DNA of 64,000 nt. Origin: Steromphala cineraria. Taxonomy: Eukaryota; Mollusca; Gastropoda; Trochida; Trochidae. Under the pieces are notes generated by a model that was not told the DNA's origin, searched no databases, and was given only the letters and a program-made list of their open reading frames with translations. The stretch lies in assembly GCA_916613615.1 (NCBI GenBank), contig OU744730.1, positions 18,951,406 through 19,015,405 on the forward strand, read 5' to 3'. Shown in pieces: positions 15,301 through 25,100 of this stretch (position 1 is its first letter; every line of letters starts with the position of its first letter). The translations under genes and the position numbers were made by a program.

Positions 15301-16997
15301 GACGTACGGACGTCGCTGAATACAATGTCCCCTGCCTGTTCCGCTTGCGGCGGGGGACAACAAGCAGACAGAGTCGTCTATATCCCCTGCCATTTGGAAT
15401 ATTTTACAAAATAAACCATGACTGTGAAATTTAAGTATCTTCCTTTTCCCGTGTCGTAAATTGTCACAACTTACAATTTCAAAGAAATTGCCAAAAATAA
15501 TAATCCAAAGAAGTTAAACCCATAAAAGGCTCATCTATACATTATGATTGATCTATAACTTCTTTGAGAGGCATTTAGAAGCTGGTTGATGAAAGAGGAA
15601 GAATTCTATGGTGGAAGTGGAAAAAGTAGGGCATATACCAAGTTTGGTTGATCTAGGTCTTACAGTTTTTGAGATTTGTTCAAGAAACGAAATTCTAAGA
15701 TATGTTTCCATGGAAAACGCCAAAAATAATAATCCCAAAAAGTTGAAACCCCCAAAAGGCACATCTACACATAATGATTGATCCATATACCATGTTTCAT
15801 TGAACTAGGTCTTACAGTTTTGAGATTTGCTCCGGAAAGGATATTAGGACGGACGGACCCTATTTCAATATCCGCCCCCAACTCTGTTGGGCGGGGGATA
15901 ATAATCATAACAGACAATTCTTCAGATTTTATTAACTTACCTTCGCAATAGCTTGATGTATCATATTATGAAGGTTCCGTCTATAGAGGGCTCGTAAACT
16001 GCTAGTTTCATCAATGAAGTTCAAAGGGGAGATAACTTTCAGTTTGACCAAATCCTTGCAGATGTCTGAAACGTAAATACATGCATGTTAAATTGCTGAT
16101 TTGATTCATGATATTTATCTGGATCATCATAAATAACAAATCATATAAACATACATGAAAAATATAAAGGGTTGAAATCCTTAGGGGTTGAGGTTTCATT
16201 CAAGGGATTAGGAAAAACTAACTAAGGTGACCATCTTTACCTCAATTTTCAATGACTTAATTTAACATCAGATCAATATAACTGAATTGAGTTGACGTAA
16301 TTAAAAAAGAAATTAATGTCCTACTTTTGAAAAGTTCCTGTGCAATGTCAGGATCATCAACAGACATGCGACACATTTGCTCCAGCAGAGATGTAATAAG
16401 GAGGTGGGTGTGGTTCGACCTCTGTAAATCCTGGGTCGAAGTTCGAAGCATGTTGACCTCTTTTGTCTTCCTCGCTGGAGTTTTTTCTGGGATTTTGAGC
16501 ACCGATACCTTTCCTTCTGTGTTTCCATTTAGATCTGAATCTATGATTCAAATGGAGTTGATATACATAATCATTCAATCACATCATTTTTACAGCATTG
16601 TTCCTAGAGGGTGTACTGTGTGCTTTGAAATTTTGCCCACCCGTTTGTTTGATGTCCCTTAAAATTTGGAGAAGTAGAAGTAGAAGTCCAACATGACTCC
16701 CTTCACTAACCACCTCAGGAACAACACTGTATTTATGTGTATACATCAAACGCTATTATTTCTTTAATGGCTTTTGACAAACTTTTGTTTGAATAAGTTA
16801 ACATTGAAAATAAATGACAAAACTTCAATTCATGACAATCATGAATGAACTATCAAAAGAAGATTTCAGTAATTTTAAAGTCAACTCATAAACACAATAC
16901 TAAATCATGCTTTACCATCAAGTTTTCGTATTGGCTGCAGTTCTTTTCTGATCTTGAAATCAACTTTTGTCCCATTATTTCTTTTCTTACAGGCCAT
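305..16997 (-). CDS. EIF2AK1: Haem-regulated eIF2-alpha kinase HRI (15 exons, 3' end off the window)
   Basis: Ser/Thr kinase that phosphorylates eIF2-alpha in the cytosol and starts the integrated stress response. Coding exons, all joining in phase with GT/AG borders: 16916-16997, 16325-16534, 15941-16065, 14381-14439, 13935-14055, 13736-13816, 13006-13093, 12049-12115, 9754-10222, 9195-9288, 5009-5109, 2595-2715, 2258-2349, 1012-1149, 305-400. They encode 648 residues. An N-terminal helical domain (about 55-140) has the HRI signature [12 protein letters not shown]. The kinase domain shows the P-loop GKGGFGSV (190-197), AVK lysine K212, alpha-C glutamate E230 in MLREVKAL, a long acidic Ser-rich insert typical of eIF2 kinases (about 256-434), HRDLK with D497, PRNIFL, DFG D516, [10 protein letters not shown] (552-560) and NPRERPTA. 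Human HRI is 630 residues, so only the C-terminal coiled tail is missing. The PRNIFL and IGDFGLA blocks separate it from PERK, PKR and GCN2. Confidence 0.95.
478..650. repeat. 53-bp tandem repeat in HRI intron
   Basis: The motif ACTTATCAAA begins at 478, 531, 584 and 638, giving a 53-bp period with a T-run and a GACTGACACTGAGTCATTA core. Three copies and a partial fourth. It lies in the intron between the exons at 305-400 and 1012-1149 and has no coding meaning. Confidence 0.85.
2958..3321. mobile_element. TTAA-flanked inverted-repeat element, copy 1
   Basis: Ends are TTAA-AGGGGCAGTAGCACG and its reverse complement followed by TTAA (2958-2961 and 3318-3321). About 356 bp between the duplications, no transposase. 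The centre holds a conserved block (CATCCATAGTCAGAGGACAA in either orientation) shared with copies at 29661, 39171 and 62855. The TTAA target suggests mobilisation by a TTAA-specific (piggyBac-like) transposase, but the terminus does not start with the usual CCC, so the superfamily is open. Confidence 0.8.
3343..4823 (+). mobile_element. Pearl-like non-autonomous Helitron/Helentron element A
   Basis: The 5' end AACAAGCAGCTGACATGG leads into TATCCCCCGCAA. The 3' end has (ACGG)n at about 4744-4780 and a stem CCCCCGCAAC-TTCG-GTTGCGGGGG before ATA. Between them are six to seven copies of a 166-169-bp monomer (CTTCATGACAC anchors at 3636, 3802, 3971, 4140, 4308, 4477 and a degenerate one near 4648). 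Core repeats followed by an ACGG microsatellite and a terminal stem match what I recall of bivalve pearl elements. Short open frames within the monomers repeat each other and are not genes. Confidence 0.8.
5405..8714 (+). mobile_element. 3.3-kb tandem-core element with AGCTCACCTT...AAGGTGAGCT ends
   Basis: Complementary ends AGCTCACCTT (5405) and AAGGTGAGCT (8705-8714) bracket AT-rich DNA. The 3' side holds two near-identical 153-bp monomers (AATATGGCTGCCATGG at 8331 and 8484), then (ACGGAC)n at about 8625-8670. Decayed monomers are visible near 5640-5740 and 6895-7060. The layout resembles the pearl-like elements but the family differs. It lies in the HRI intron between exons 9195-9288 and 5009-5109. 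Continuity of the whole interval as one insertion is inferred. Confidence 0.55.
6161..6184 (+). repeat. 24-base G homopolymer within a purine-rich tract
   Basis: An uninterrupted run of 24 G, followed by further G-rich purine sequence to about 6300. It is the C-rich strand of the HRI pre-mRNA intron. It could form a quadruplex in DNA and is prone to sequencing length error. Confidence 0.9.
8716..9027 (+). mobile_element. Short tandem-core element ending in GGCGGGGGATA
   Basis: Two diverged copies of a unit containing GAGAAGAAGATGAAAATA and GGTGTGG, ending at GGCGGGGGATA, the same 3' terminus type as the pearl-like elements. The unit is related, in opposite orientation, to the element at 39537-40120 (shared GGCCTTATG and GTACACAAAGTGTCAGCTTT, the latter approximate). 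It lies in an HRI intron. Confidence 0.5.
9043..9206. repeat. 33-bp minisatellite containing the HRI exon-10 splice donor
   Basis: Five units with ACCTGTAT anchors at 9060, 9093, 9126, 9161 and 9194 (spacing 33, 33, 35, 33). On the gene strand each unit reads ATACAG-GTTATTGTAGTA. The unit nearest the exon carries the donor that joins correctly to the next exon (exon end 9195); the other four are copies of that donor further into the intron. Confidence 0.85.
10531..12000 (+). mobile_element. Pearl-like non-autonomous Helitron/Helentron element B
   Basis: Same 5' end (AACAAGCAGCTGACATGG) and 3' end (ACGG microsatellite, then a CCCCCGCAAC stem closing on TTGCGGGGGAT) as element A. It holds six monomers of 166-171 bp with anchors at 10823, 10989, 11159, 11330, 11499 and 11666. 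It has the same orientation as A and lies in the neighbouring HRI intron, ending about 50 bp from the exon at 12049-12115. Confidence 0.8.
12754..12889. repeat. Foldback repeat, 49-bp arms
   Basis: Arms 12754-12802 and 12841-12889 are reverse complements except for a cluster of about five mismatches near the outer third; the spacer is 38 bp. The arms share GGTCTGATGTACCATCTTTG. A stem-loop or small MITE in an HRI intron; no target duplication was identified. Confidence 0.75.
14476..14820 (+). pseudogene. GIY-YIG endonuclease domain of a Penelope-like element (fragment)
   Basis: Open frame of 114 codons on the strand opposite HRI, in the intron between exons 15941-16065 and 14381-14439. From about residue 17 it shows [15 protein letters not shown], then [20 protein letters not shown] and SEHLDTC, ending [13 protein letters not shown]. 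This is the GIY-YIG nuclease pattern found at the C-terminus of Penelope-like retroelements. No reverse transcriptase precedes it, so it is a 5'-truncated relic. The DNA after the stop (to about 14940) is probably its 3' untranslated part and has two TGACGTCA palindromes 20 bp apart (14860, 14880). Confidence 0.75.
14968..15356 (+). mobile_element. Short pearl-like element D
   Basis: Two tandem units (anchors CAAAGTGCC near 15015 and 15160) sharing GACTGGTGTCTGCGTAAT and GAGGCTGTGACCAAATTTG, then CGGACGTACGGACG and a GC-rich stem CCGCTTGCGGCGGGGGACA. Core repeats, ACGG-like tract and terminal G-run stem are the same layout as elements A and B. The 5' limit is uncertain. Confidence 0.5.
15359..15900 (+). 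mobile_element. Short pearl-like element C
   Basis: Begins AACAAGCAGACAGAGTCG then TATATCCCCTGCC, matching the 5' end of elements A and B. Two units about 230 bp apart carry GCCAAAAATAATAATCC (15489, 15719). It ends GGACGGACGGACCC and a stem CCGCCCCCAAC...GTTGGGCGGGGGATA. It abuts element D tail to head. Confidence 0.6.
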
Positions 16998-17211
16998 CTT
17001 TCACCTGAAAAATAAAACAGTGTCACACATCAGTCCTAATATAACTTGTTAACTAGTGATCTAATTATCATTATATTTAACTGCAATGGTTTAGCAACCT
17101 ATATGCAATTAACAAACTAACTTTAAAAGACTATGACATACACAGGGATCCAAGAGTTAAAAAGAACTGAAATAGAGAATTTAATGAGAATCCAAAAGCT
17201 AGAAAGATATT

Positions 17212-17351
17212 TAAGAATTGAATGTCAGTTTGTGTGTTTGCACTGGAAAATGAACGATGTAAAAGCTACATTCAAACTTGTGAAAGTTTGAATGTAGCTT
17301 TTACATCGTTCATTTTCCAGTGCAAACACACAAACTGACATTCAATTCTTA
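17212..17351. repeat. Perfect 68-bp inverted repeat with 4-base loop
   Basis: Bases 17212-17279 and 17284-17351 are exact reverse complements (68 of 68) separated by GTGA. It lies between HRI exon 1 and the candidate leader exon. The open frame across it on the minus strand is an effect of the palindrome. Confidence 0.95.
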
Positions 17352-17600
17352 TAATTTCGCACCATATATGGAATGGAACGGCGGAGTGATATGAATACTG
17401 TTTTTTTCCTTTGAGCGAGTAACACTGCGACATGCGACCAGAAATAATCCCAATTTGAAAAGAAACTGAATATTTATCAAAATAAGTCTGTGTTATATAT
17501 GAGATAAGATAACATGATGCACAAAGAATTTCTAAATGAAGCGCAAACTTGTATAAAATCCCTTCGTGCAAGGACAAGAGATCAGAGTTATCTGCCTTAC

Positions 17601-17690
17601 ATTTATGCATTAGACGTCGTGTCATGCTGGCCGCCATTTGCAGGGGTATCTTCGTCAAAATATGTAAACAACAGTAATTAGTGACATGTA
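17601..17690 (-). promoter_or_regulatory. Putative HRI 5' leader exon and promoter side
   Basis: The HRI start codon at 16997 is preceded by a clean acceptor (pyrimidine tract, CAG ending at 17005), so a non-coding exon should lie upstream. A candidate ends at 17601 with donor GTAAGG. It contains an ATG in strong context (CAAATGG, ATG at 17637-17635). Spliced to 17004, this ATG would open an upstream frame that runs out of phase over the HRI start and stops in exon 2. The join is inferred, not proven; no TATA box was identified. Confidence 0.35.
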
Positions 17691-17699
17691 ACTGCTCTA

Positions 17700-20397
17700 T
17701 CGATAATTGTCATCTCTTGTGTATACATCGTGAGTATGAAGACTGTCTTTGTTACGCTTTACAGTACTCAATAATGACCGTAATGCAAATATTCATCTCG
17801 TTCCGTTCGATCAGATCTACTATTTTGCAATAAATGATTACTTTAGCCTTTCAAATGATCTAAAACAAATGATAAAAGTGAATGTTTTCAAATCAAAATA
17901 ATCTACTTGGAAAATAAAGCTATAATTACAATTCCATTGGTAATTTTTACTAACAAATTCTTGAATAACATTTGGTTTGATGTTGGACTGAGAATCAAAG
18001 TAGTTCCGGTCAACGTTCACACAAGTATGAACACTGTTTTTGTGAGTTCATGGGAAATGAATCGATGAATCTTCGATCACATGACCATGCCCTAGACCAA
18101 TCAACGTTCGAGGATATGTGTAAACTTCAGAGTGTGAAATAATAACAAAATGAACATGATCGATTTGCGGTCAAGCTCAATATTAAGTAACTATACTGAC
18201 AATATTTTACATAACATTCTGGGTTTTAAAAAATACTTCAATTAGACTGCAATGTCATTATCAATGTACAGATAAAGACATGTTGAATTTTACTTGACCC
18301 TGGCTATGATATTGACTCAATGTATAAACAACACACTCTTTTGTAAGTGAAAGTGAAAATAGGGAAAACAGTTTTCACAATTTCACTGACCACACAAACA
18401 TATAATTCTAAAAACAAGCGCTTCATGCAATATAATGTATGACAAATACTACTACTCACTTACTGGTATTAAGTGATTGTAGTGACTACAATCTGGCCGG
18501 CAAAAGTGACATCACGTCTATATACAGGGACCGGTTTTCCCGTAATCAGCAAATTTGTAGCAGACGAAAAACCCAAAATCAGAGAGGCATATGGAACATT
18601 CGAGAATGATGCAATCATCAAACTAAATGCACAACAGAATGGATTTCATAATTTTTTCAGCCTTGTGTTTGTGTACTTAATTTACTACAATGCAGCAACG
18701 CTAGACATATAAGCATGTGCCTGCATTTGCAAGTTCAAATTTCGTTAAAATGTTTGAAGGCAGCCATAGCGATACTTCCGCCAGGGGACGTAACTCTCAA
18801 TCTACTCCTTCAACACAGTGTAGTTAGTACTAAGTGCGCGTTACCGTTCTGAGTACGAATCTACGTCTCTCTTGATAACGCTTCATATTTCAACAGTAGT
18901 TACGAGTTGCGAAAAAAAAATACACAACTAATTGTTAACTATTAAATAACGTTGATCACTATATCGATAAATTTCAACGGATGGACAATTGCGAAGATTA
19001 CATTTCCTTCTCCGAAAGCATCTTAAATAAATGTGTTATACATGTAACAAAAATATTAAGAAACATTTAAAATTGCCAAAATGTAAAAAAAGAACAGCCT
19101 TATCACATTAAAAATGTCAACAAATAATTTTGACTTAAAACACTAAACATTACATCATTATATCATTTACAATGGGTTATTGAAACATGTTAAACTTTAG
19201 CCTTAACAGAAGGTGAAAAGAAAAGAAAACCCAAACGAAATCCATACATGTAGTTTAATTCAAACAACCAACAAAAACAGATATCTGAAGTTTGCTTTAC
19301 ATGACCTCATTTACCGACAAGATATCCGTGTTTTGATATGGATTAAACAAGAAAAATGGGTTATGCCAATAAAAAAATATGTTTGTTATATGACTTAAAA
19401 ATCGTACAAACATGTCAAAGATAAAAGAACAATTTATTACATTCACAAAGTGTAAAGAAAGAAGACTGAACTAGACTTTTCTCATATGGGCTATAGCTGA
19501 TCATGTTGCTGCTTTAGATTGACAATACCGGAGAAAAAAAAATTAGTTGCTTTTAAATGAGATTGAGTAATTTTTTTATAGATTTTATAAATAACAATGC
19601 TCAGTTCTTTTCTAAACAGGAACACCAGTTTATAAATTGGTTAGCATACTCTATGGTTTGTTTTTACCTTCAGGATGCTTATTGCTTACCATCGAGTCAG
19701 ACGCTTTCAAGAGAGTCCGATTTCGCCATAGGTATGGTTTACAAAACAAGAAACAAATGTCAAAAGGTCGCGCAATCTGTATTAAAATGTCATAGTGATA
19801 AAGTCAAATATTACTAACTTTTTTAATGGTTTAATTACACCAAGGACTTGAACACAGGCACGATTATATTTGAAATTGCTCCTTGTCGGTCCATGACGTG
19901 TCTGACGAATCAATGGATACCTTGAAGCAGGGTTTGAAATCAGCGTCGTTCCGGTATCCCATGGCTGGTGAAAAAGATGATTGGCTGGTAAAATGCACTT
20001 AGTGGTCGTCCGAAGGATAAGAAGATATATGTTGATGTAGAAGTATTTGGCTAGCGTTGGGATAGTACTTTCAGGAATGCATTTATAGTCCGAATGGCTC
20101 TGGGACTACTGTCAATCCCTGAGTTAATACCTTGTATGTTGCTGAAAGTCGCTAATTTGTTCGACTTTGTCTCCATACGGCAATCATCTACAAACATCAT
20201 GACAACAGTAGCTGATACAAGATCCATTCTGATGTGGGCAGACCTTGGGCCTGAACAGAAGGTGGACATCAATGACATCAACACAAGGCACGATGAATGC
20301 AGGGAAGAACGCTCGTGACATTATTGAGTATTATTGAGTCCAAATCGTAACTGGATAGTCACATACTACTAAATGATTAAAAAAACAAAGATATTTA
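17700..20397. other. Intergenic DNA upstream of HRI, no gene recognised
   Basis: AT-rich sequence. Open frames up to 86 codons (for example at 18473-18712 and 19557-19817, plus strand) show no domain I recognise and no convincing splice context. Part should hold the HRI promoter close to 17.7 kb. Confidence 0.5.
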
Positions 20398-20660
20398 CCC
20401 TTTTGAACATGCACGCGATGCGATTGGTCGGCTTTACTGGATGATAACGCCCGCCCATATCGTACCTGAATGGTCACGACCACAAAATGATTCATAAGCT
20501 AAGATCTTAACCCCTTTGAACACGTCTGCGATGAGATTTGTTGGCTTTATCAGATGATGACGCCCACCCAGAACGTATCTGGGAGGTCATAGGCCACAAA
20601 ATGAGCCATAAACTAAGATCTGAATCCTTTTGAACACATCTGCGATGCGATTTGTCGATC
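20398..20660. repeat. 113-bp tandem repeat
   Basis: Three occurrences of TTTGAACAY followed by GCGATGMGATTK (GAACA at 20405, 20518 and 20632; period 113-114 bp), each with a TGATGACGCCC-like block and ACAAAATGA. The last copy is incomplete. DNA at 20890-21095 carries the right half of the 9-bp-duplication inverted-repeat family described at 26753 (AGTATTATTGAGGCTAG). Confidence 0.7.
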
Positions 20661-21814
20661 AACTACCCAGAGAGCTCGGCCCATTCACCAAACAACCAGA
20701 CAGACATTCATTGACAAATAGAACAGTCTGTACACGCACAACTGAATGTTTGAGTTACGATTTCCAGTGGCGATACGTGGATTCCTTTTAAGGACGCTTC
20801 CCGTTTAAATAAAACATAATGTAACTTTCCTTACATTTCGTTTATTCAAAATGTGTTATATCATACAAATGTGTTTTTGGTTATCCTATCAAAACGACGA
20901 ATCGGTTCTCATCTTACCAAGCCGAAATAATATGCATTCGCACCTAGCGTTCAAATTTTAAATTTGCGAATATATAGCAGTTTTATTATTTAATAACTCC
21001 ATTCGCTCATCTAACGTTTGATCGGAGATCGCCGCAAGGTCGACTGACGAGACCTGTAACTGAGTGTAGCGAGTATTATTGAGGCTAGGTTTAATACTGG
21101 TTCTTCGTTGGCAAAAAAAATAAAATTTCCAGAGTTGGTATGGTTTAACTATGGTGTTGTTTTATTTTTTGATAATTTGTTTTTTAGTTAGAAAATAATT
21201 GATATTGTACCAGTCTCTGTAATGTGAAATTTCTGATGTTTGTGTCGTAACAACCTCACCAGCCATACTTATTCGCCTTATTTGTTATTGATCTTGATGG
21301 ACTTGGTTAGCGACTCCAGTAAAGCTTGTGTGGTCACTTTAGTTACTGACCCTTTATACGAGGCCATCTGAAGTGTTTACCACGGTATCAATTTTACTAA
21401 CTGATCAAAAATGGGTGGTGCGATATTTATGACGAGGTGTATATAGAACCAGGAAAAGTGCCGATTCCAAGCGAAACAATATTGAAATTGCACTTTTGAA
21501 GGACGAACCTCCTCTTTCACAGAGGTAATGTGGTGTCAAGTCGTGTTGATATGTTAAGAAGAGGCTTTCTGAAGATTCTGTATTTATTTATTTTGAATGT
21601 CATTAGGTCACACTTCATGGATGGAATGCCCAACCAACATCAGGGAGGAAAGGCGTTGCAAAATCGGGTTGCAAGAAATCAGTCAGATTACAATCGACCA
21701 TGCTCCGAGGAATAAAATTGTAAAGGTATTGTTTCTGTCTGAGTTCGAACTCGATCCAACAAGGGTTTCCACTGGAATCCGGACACGAATGATTTCAATC
21801 AGACGGGACAGGCA

Positions 21815-21969
21815 CACAGGAACCCGATATCGTAAATAATGTGTAGGTAAAACGTAGATAGAAAGACCCACCTCTCTATCATTATGTTATAATTGAGAAT
21901 TATATAGAGGGGTAGGTCTTTCTTATCTACGTTTTACCTACATTATATTTACGATATCGGGTTCCTGTG
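21815..21969. repeat. Inverted-repeat element, arms about 65 bp
   Basis: The left arm from CACAGGAACCCGATATCGTA and the right arm ending in TACGATATCGGGTTCCTGTG are complementary over about 65 bp with a few mismatches and one 1-base indel. The AT-rich loop is about 24 bp. A short foldback or MITE, no coding content. Confidence 0.75.
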
Positions 21970-22162
21970 GACAGGCAGTGTTCCATGATTTAAAATGAGC
22001 ATGGGCGACAAATTGGTAGATGAAACTCTTCTCCACAAAACCTGAGGGAATTGGAGGCAGCCATAAATGATGAGTGGTAGCGAGGCCCGTGCAGCGAGTT
22101 GTTTTCTTACCAGTACCTGCGACGTAAAACGACAATGCAGAGAAATGGAACATGGTCTTATT

Positions 22163-25100
22163 AAGGATTCAGCCTTTCGGCTGAATCCTTATTGTTATTG
22201 GCGTGTTTTATTATTTTATTCCACCGATTTTGTGGACAGCATTTAGCCAAAACGGCTGATGCTATAACAGTGAAATTTTGTACACTGATAGTCCTCTATG
22301 AGAAGAGGATCTGCTAAACTTTTGGGCGAAATCGGTCGATAAATAAAAGGTCCAGTTCGATTCCAAAATCGAAAATTTAACATGGGATTTTTTTTCAAAA
22401 TGCACTTAGAGACTTGAAATTTTGCACAATGATAGATAATGACATTCTAAGAAAAAAAGTAAATCATGACAAAGTCGTAGGTCACGTGGTTTGGCCGCCA
22501 TATTGGATTTTCCAACTTTTTAGAATTTCAGGACCCCATGCACCTTTGAGAATCTTCTCCTTTGAAGATACTTGAAACAGAGAGCTGAAACTTTGATATG
22601 TTGTAGCTGAGGCATTGGACATTAAAGTTTGGTTCCGTCGAAGACTGTATCTCAAATAGTTTTGTCTCTAGAAGCGTTCAAAGTCGGGCGACTTAGTACA
22701 ATGTGCAACTTTCAAAGGGTGATAACTCAAAAAGTTGGACTCAGAATTATGCAATTTTTTCACGAATGCAAGACAAACATATATACAACAGGAATCTGTC
22801 AAAACATCGATCGCGAACAATCATTTTCGTTCAGAATGTTTGATCAAAGTAGACAGAAAAAATGTCGGAAATTGCTAAAAATGCTCCTGAAGCTTAATGC
22901 GTCAGCAGAACTTGCTGAAATTTTCAGGACTGACTCCTGACATGTTTATCTATGCCATGAATAATGCATACTGCATAATGCATAATTAATGTGTAGCGAA
23001 ACCTTCAAAGTTTGATTTGTTGTAGAAAAAAAATATTTTCAAATGCAGATAAAACAAAAACGTGACCAAAGATTTTCATGATTTTTCTATGAGAGGGTGC
23101 GCAAGGATATTCTACGCAAAAAAAAGTATCATGACGAAGTCGTAGGTCACGTTGTTTGGTCGGCATATTGGATTTTTCAACTTTTCAGAATTTCCGGACC
23201 CAATGCACCTTTGAAGATCTTTTTCTCTGAAGATACTTGCACTAAAGTGCTGTAACTTTGGTATGTTGTAGCTGGAGCATTGGGCATTGCACTTGAATAA
23301 TTCGAAGACTGTATCTTATATAGTTTTTTTTCTATAAATGTTCAAAGTTGGATGACTTAGTACAAGGTGTCATTTTCAAAGGGCGGTTTCTCAAAAAGTT
23401 GGACTCAGAATTATGCACTTTTTTCAGGAATGTAAGATAAATATACATACAATAGGAATCTGTCAAAATATTGATCGCAAACAGTCAATTTCGTTCAGAA
23501 TTTATGAACAAAATCGATAGAAAAAAAGGTCGGAAAAAAAGAAAAATGCTAAAAAGGCTCCTGAAGCTGAACGCATCAGCAGAACAGGACTGATCTATGC
23601 CATGAATAATGCATACTGCATTACTTGCCTCAAATACTCACAGCAGTCATTCACTGGCACTACAGACATGTAATATTGGTTTAATGTCTCCAATAGTGAC
23701 AATGCAAGGTACATTTTATAACAGTTAGTCGCTGACAAAAATACAGTGAAATGCAGAGAAGCGTCGTAAAATCTCTTCTAAAGGCCCATTCAGTTAGAGA
23801 ATTGCTTGATTGATAATTTTCTAAAAATGTTCTAGGAACTTTATGCATTAACAAAAAGTCATGAAACTTTCAGGAATGACGCCTGACATGTTTATAGTTA
23901 GACTTTACCAAGGTCTTTAAGATACAAGAATTAATTCGTTCGTGAACATTCATTTGTTGCCGTTGCGTTGTGTCAAATTACATAAGATAAGTAAAAAAAC
24001 TCAAAATGCGTGTGTTAAATATCCACAACTACCTTACTGATTAAGCTATCTTACAATTTATTACACCTACACACGCGCTATTTCAAGTACAACATTTGCT
24101 ATGCTACATTACATTATAAAAAGTCGATAGTTAAAGGCCTGAGGAGACTAACATCGAGTAGAGTTCTAAAAATATTAACTTTTCACAGTTTTCAGCAAAG
24201 TTTAAAAAAAAAACGTTACTCCTTTACTATTAAAGTCATCTTAACATACTATACATCAATGGATGCGCTTGTTAAAGACACAAATACTTTGTGTAGTACC
24301 TCATTATAAAAATATAAACAGTAAACCGAGAGTATTAAGCTAAATTATCTATTTCTTGAGATAAAGTTTGATATTTGCAACAGATGTCGCATCGCTCACC
24401 ATTTCTTTACTTTTTCATGCTCATAAACAAATAATGTATGCATATAAAGACAAATCTCTCCTCTATTCACTGGTGAAAAAAATATGAACTAGATATCTTT
24501 AATGGTTCGGGAGGTACATGCATAGAGGGCGCAAGGGGATTGCTAATTTGGATGGAAAATGTGATATTTTTGCGGCAGATGTCGCATCGCTCACCATTTC
24601 TTTACTTTTTCATGCTCATAAACAAATAATGTATGCACATAAAGACAAATCTCTCCTCTATTCACTGGTGAAAATAATATGCCGATATCTTTATTGGTTC
24701 GGGAGGTACATGTAAAAAGGGCGCAAGGGCATTGCTCATTCTGATGGAAAATGTGTTATTCGCGACAGATGTCGCATCGCTCACCATTTCTATAAGTTTT
24801 CATGCTCATAACCATAATATAAATGCAAATTTAGACAATTCTCTCCTCTACACACTGGTGGAAAGAATATGAAGATATCTTTATTGGTTCGGGATATATC
24901 AATGCTGAAAGACAAGTACCTCAGTCATCTCGAGATAAAACTTGATGTTTGAGACAGATGTCGCATCGTTTACCGTTTCTTTACTTTTTCGTTCAAATGT
25001 ACAAATGACACATTGGATTGAAGCTGGTTCTTCGCCCTTTGCAATGGTATAAATCATTTGAAATTTCGCCACCCCGTTCAAGAGAAACGAGTGCGAAAGA

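Noticed and set aside
17272..17658. 128-codon minus-strand frame upstream of HRI
   Set aside because: It opens with TTG, runs through the perfect palindrome and has a donor-like GTAAGG at 17600; better explained as leader exon plus intron.
20051..20318. Overlapping frames on both strands near 20.1-20.3 kb
   Set aside because: About 75 codons each with no domain likeness or splice support; left unannotated.
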